From: Alteribacillus persepolensis
Lineage (GTDB): Bacteria > Bacillota > Bacilli > Bacillales > Marinococcaceae
DNA length: 64,000 nt
Direction of reading: 5' to 3'
Assembly: GCF_900099605.1 (NCBI RefSeq)
Contig: NZ_FNDK01000001.1
Coordinates: 372,001 to 436,000 of the forward strand
Shown here: positions 61,625 to 64,000 of the stretch, piece after piece
Layout: every line of letters begins with the position of its first letter
Numbering within the stretch: position 1 is the first letter of the stretch
The notes under the pieces: model-generated
What the model saw: only the letters and a program-made list of their open reading frames with translations
Database searches by the model: none
Told to the model about the DNA's origin: nothing
Position numbers and translations under genes: made by a program

Positions 61625-61710
61625 AGATTTTCTCCCCTTTCCATAGAACCATCTATCTCTATATCTCTTTATTTTAATAGAAACATAAACATGATACAAA
61701 CTTTTCTGTA

Positions 61711-62445
61711 CTAGCTGCCTTGGTGATTCGGCCGAACAACAATTTCATTCACGTCTACAGAGAGAGGTTGTGAAACCGCATAGTAAACAGCATCGGCAAT
61801 GTTTTCACTGTCGAGTGGAGAAAACGGCATTCCTTCTTTCATGTTGTCTAGTATATCTTGATCAGTAATAGAATCAGTCAATTCTGTTGCTACTGCCCCA
61901 GGAGAAATGGCTGTAAATCGTATGTTTGTATGCGCCATTTCCATTTTTAAACCTTGCATAATCGCATGCACTGCATGTTTTGTTCCACTATATACCGCAG
62001 ACCCTGGAAACACTTTATGCGCAGCATCGGAAGACGTCGTAATCACATGTCCTTCATTGCGCTCAAGCATGTGATCACTAACCGCAGCAAAGCCGTTTAA
62101 CACTCCTTTTATATTTACATCAATCATTTGATACCACTCAGCAATTTTCTTATTTTTCATATAGGACAGCGGCATGACACCTGCATTGTTAAATAACACA
62201 TCAATTTTGCCGTATGTTTTCAACGTGAATGCAGCAAGCTCCTGCATGTTTTCAAGCGAGGTAACGTCTGCTTCAAATACAAACACTTTGCCTTCGCCAG
62301 TTAACTCAGCCTGTAATTGACTGAGCCTTTCCTTTCTTCTTGCCGCAAGCACAAGATTTGCTCCATGTTGATGCAGCTTCTTCGCAGCGGCTGCACCGAT
62401 ACCGCTGCTTGCTCCTGTAATAATAATGGATTTATTTTGTATCAT
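61711..62445 (-). CDS. short-chain dehydrogenase/reductase
   Basis: A 244-residue classical SDR with the cofactor motif ITGASSGIGAAAAKKL, NNAG in DVLFNNAGVM, catalytic Ser in VITTSSDAA and the active site YSGTKHA (Tyr-x-x-x-Lys). It resembles YdfG-type NADP-dependent oxidoreductases. The substrate is unknown. It precedes the DJ-1-like gene on the same strand. Confidence 0.9.
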   Translation of the reverse strand: MIQNKSIIITGASSGIGAAAAKKLHQHGANLVLAARRKERLSQLQAELTGEGKVFVFEADVTSLENMQELAAFTLKTYGKIDVLFNNAGVMPLSYMKNKKIAEWYQMIDVNIKGVLNGFAAVSDHMLERNEGHVITTSSDAAHKVFPGSAVYSGTKHAVHAIMQGLKMEMAHTNIRFTAISPGAVATELTDSITDQDILDNMKEGMPFSPLDSENIADAVYYAVSQPLSVDVNEIVVRPNHQGS

Positions 62446-62558
62446 GATTATCCCTGCCTTTTATAATGAAATTTTTCCTATGTATATACTTTGCGCAGTA
62501 TGTACATTTTAACCATGCTCAACTTATCACAACAACTATGTATAGAACAAAAAAATAA

Positions 62559-62580
62559 GCGCACCCGAGAAGGGTGACGC
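62559..62580 (-). terminator. terminator of the 62.6 kb gene
   Basis: The stem GCGTCACCC/GGGTGCGC (one bulge) is followed by TTATTTTTTTG on the minus strand, 21 nt past the stop codon. Confidence 0.8.
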
Positions 62581-62601
62581 CCTGTGTGGTTTTTATTCAG
62601 T

Positions 62602-63036
62602 TTACAGGCAGGACCAGCGTCTTACATCACTTACAAATTCCATAATTTCACTGTTTCGAAACTCGGTACTTTCCAACTCGTCAATGTAAAGATAAATAAC
62701 GACCGTGTTTCGATCCCTGTTATCAATCATTTCCACTCCGCTCTTGCCTTCATTTCCATTTACTAAAGGAAGGTGAAGACGTTTTGAGATTTCATCTGCA
62801 GATGATCTTCCTCGCGGTACATCTAAAACGAGTTTCAAATGATCATCCATGTCATCACAAATCATGCCCCACCGCTTTCCAAACCACGCACGACATCCCG
62901 TCATACTCACTAATGTAAACCCATAAGGCGGCGTCGGCACAAACTTTGTGCTCGCCCAACCTCTCAATTCCATTGCACTGCAAAGTTCCTTTGCTTTCGT
63001 ATGCACAAGCGTTTCTTGATTTTCTTTAACCGTCAT
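62602..63036 (-). CDS. hypothetical protein
   Basis: A 144-residue soluble protein not recognised. It begins MTVKENQETLVHTKAKELCSAMELRGW and contains the segments WFGKRWGMICDDMDDHLKLVLDVPRG and NTVVIYLYIDELESTEF. AGGAGG lies before the ATG; an earlier in-frame ATG has no site. It is single, with its own terminator. The ~360-nt gap before the CHY-zinc finger gene has nothing else recognisable. Confidence 0.6.
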   Translation of the reverse strand: MTVKENQETLVHTKAKELCSAMELRGWASTKFVPTPPYGFTLVSMTGCRAWFGKRWGMICDDMDDHLKLVLDVPRGRSSADEISKRLHLPLVNGNEGKSGVEMIDNRDRNTVVIYLYIDELESTEFRNSEIMEFVSDVRRWSCL

Positions 63037-63393
63037 TTGAATTCCTCCTTCATCATGCTCTACACCGTGCATGAACCATCTCCTTCATGTAATGTAGAAA
63101 ACTTTTCAAAAAATGCACAGAATAAACATACCACAAAACAGTGAGTTTGTCGACTAATTGATTGAAAATTCGAACTTTTGTCACAAATTTGTTGTTTATA
63201 CGATGGCATGTTTATAATACTGTATTTGAATGATAACGTAACAATAGGTTTGACGTCAATGAACATTTTATGAAATAGTCATACAAAAACAACGAAAGGG
63301 TGTGTATTATTTACCACCTCTCTGCCTGTTTTAAACACTCTATTTTCTTATTTTTGTTACAATGTATTTAACAATCGAAAGGGGATAAAGACA

Positions 63394-63729
63394 ATGAATG
63401 TTTTTATTGGTGAAGTACCAGTAAAGGGAGTACGTCCTGACAAACAAACTCGCTGTGCTCATTATCACAAAAAAGAAGATATCGTCGCTTTTCAATTTCA
63501 ATGCTGCGATGAGTTTTTCTGCTGTTACAAATGCCATCAGGAACTAACAAACCACCCTATAGAGCCGCAGCCACTACGTCAACAAAATCATCTGAAAACA
63601 GTTCTTTGCGGTTTTTGCAAAACACTTTTAACAATCAAAGAATATTTACATTCCGGCTATGCTTGCCCGGTTTGCAGCACCTCCTTTAATCCAGGCTGCC
63701 AGCACCATTATCATATATATTTTAAATGA
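63394..63729 (+). CDS. CHY-type zinc finger protein
   Basis: A 111-residue protein with the CHY zinc-finger pattern: TRCAHYHKKEDIVAFQFQCCDEFFCCYKCHQELTNHPIEP, then CGFCKTLLTIKEYLHSGYACPVCSTSFNPGCQHHYHIYF. Two or three zinc sites are evident from the Cys and His spacing. Related Bacillus proteins are uncharacterised; in eukaryotes the domain is found in RING ubiquitin ligases. AAAGGGG precedes the ATG. A weak hairpin with GCCGTT/AACGGC follows. Confidence 0.88.
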   Translation: MNVFIGEVPVKGVRPDKQTRCAHYHKKEDIVAFQFQCCDEFFCCYKCHQELTNHPIEPQPLRQQNHLKTVLCGFCKTLLTIKEYLHSGYACPVCSTSFNPGCQHHYHIYFK

Positions 63730-63791
63730 GCCGTTTTATGAACGGCGCTTTGACAAGAAAAGCGTTTCATGTTGCACTGTTTTGACACACA

Positions 63792-64000
63792 TTAAAAAAA
63801 CCAAGTCATTGCCACCATTAAGAGCAGCCCACCAGTAAAAGAGTATGTTGCACTTAGCGCATAGCCGTCTCCATGACTTTCCGGTATTAATTCTTTATAC
63901 ACGATATACAACATCGACCCCGCCGCAAACGCTAAACCAATCGGTACGAGCTGGCTGGCAAATGCTGTCAGCCAATAGCCGATAAATGCAGCTGCCCACT
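63792..64000 (-). CDS. ZIP-family metal transporter (partial, N-terminus outside window)
   Basis: The last 69 codons of a ZIP (ZupT/GufA-like) divalent metal transporter. The segment LVPIGLAFAAGSMLYIVYKELIPESHGDGYA is the conserved H/E-containing helix of this family, followed by a last helix (SFTGGLLLMVAMTWFF) and the stop codon. Zinc or another divalent metal is the probable cargo. The gene continues off the right edge. Confidence 0.82.
   Translation of the reverse strand, partial: WAAAFIGYWLTAFASQLVPIGLAFAAGSMLYIVYKELIPESHGDGYALSATYSFTGGLLLMVAMTWFF

Noticed and set aside
1-64000. tRNA or rRNA genes, CRISPR arrays, intact insertion sequences, prophage
   Set aside because: No cloverleaf, repeat-spacer pattern, transposase frame or phage structural gene was recognised on either strand.

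Overview
The window is chromosomal DNA from an endospore-forming member of the Bacillaceae. The evidence is a gerK-type germinant receptor operon, a spore-coat transglutaminase (tgl), the SASP sspP, a SleL/YaaH-type LysM/GH18 cortex enzyme, a Spo0E-like phosphatase, a SinI-like micropeptide, a bacilliredoxin (YtxJ) and AGGAGG-type ribosome binding sites with frequent GTG and TTG starts. Base composition is moderate. No rRNA, tRNA, CRISPR array, intact insertion sequence or prophage was seen. The species is not claimed.

Layout. 0-5.4 kb: gerKA-gerKC-gerKB (minus strand, gerKB cut by the window edge), two small membrane proteins and a UV-damage endonuclease (uvsE). 5.5-9.4 kb: cysJI sulfite reductase operon. 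9.4-25.2 kb: mixed housekeeping and accessory genes, including two DUF421 proteins, a TRIC-type channel, a TauE-type exporter, a ribbon-helix-helix regulator with strong palindromes at its promoter, tgl, sspP, GNAT acetyltransferases, a TPP enzyme, a YhfW-type Rieske oxidoreductase, ytxJ, an AEC transporter and a K+ channel.

26.8-40.9 kb: one long minus-strand operon for the anaerobic (early cobalt) route of cobalamin synthesis, in the order cbiH60-cbiX-cbiJ-cbiC-cbiD-cbiET-cbiL-cbiF-cbiG-cbiA-cobA-btuC-btuF-bluB. It is headed by a cobalamin riboswitch with a recognisable terminator and antiterminator, and it ends at a terminator overlapping the bluB stop codon. Genes are translationally coupled (mostly 4-nt overlaps). 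The upper pathway to cobyrinate diamide, vitamin uptake and lower-ligand (DMB) synthesis therefore share one B12 switch. No BtuD ATPase, adenosyltransferase, cbiP, cbiB or cobUST is in the window.

41-51 kb: a 5'-3' exonuclease, a cold-shock protein, ykuS, a SleL-like enzyme, an exported MBL/helix-hairpin-helix protein, a second uvsE paralogue coupled to a small unknown gene, a 44-residue SinI-like gene, an orphan OmpR-type response regulator, fdhD-mobA and a HemD-like protein. 51-64 kb: a tetR-MFS efflux operon, an ABC-F ATPase, a membrane-anchored S1C protease, a YihY-family protein, nupC with a cre-like site, repeat-rich intergenic DNA, stress-type enzymes, a CHY zinc-finger protein and the C-terminus of a ZIP transporter.

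The least expected items are the SinI-like micropeptide, the paired palindromes around the ribbon-helix-helix gene, the inverted pair of modular repeats flanking DUF6501-nupC, and the two uvsE paralogues 41 kb apart.
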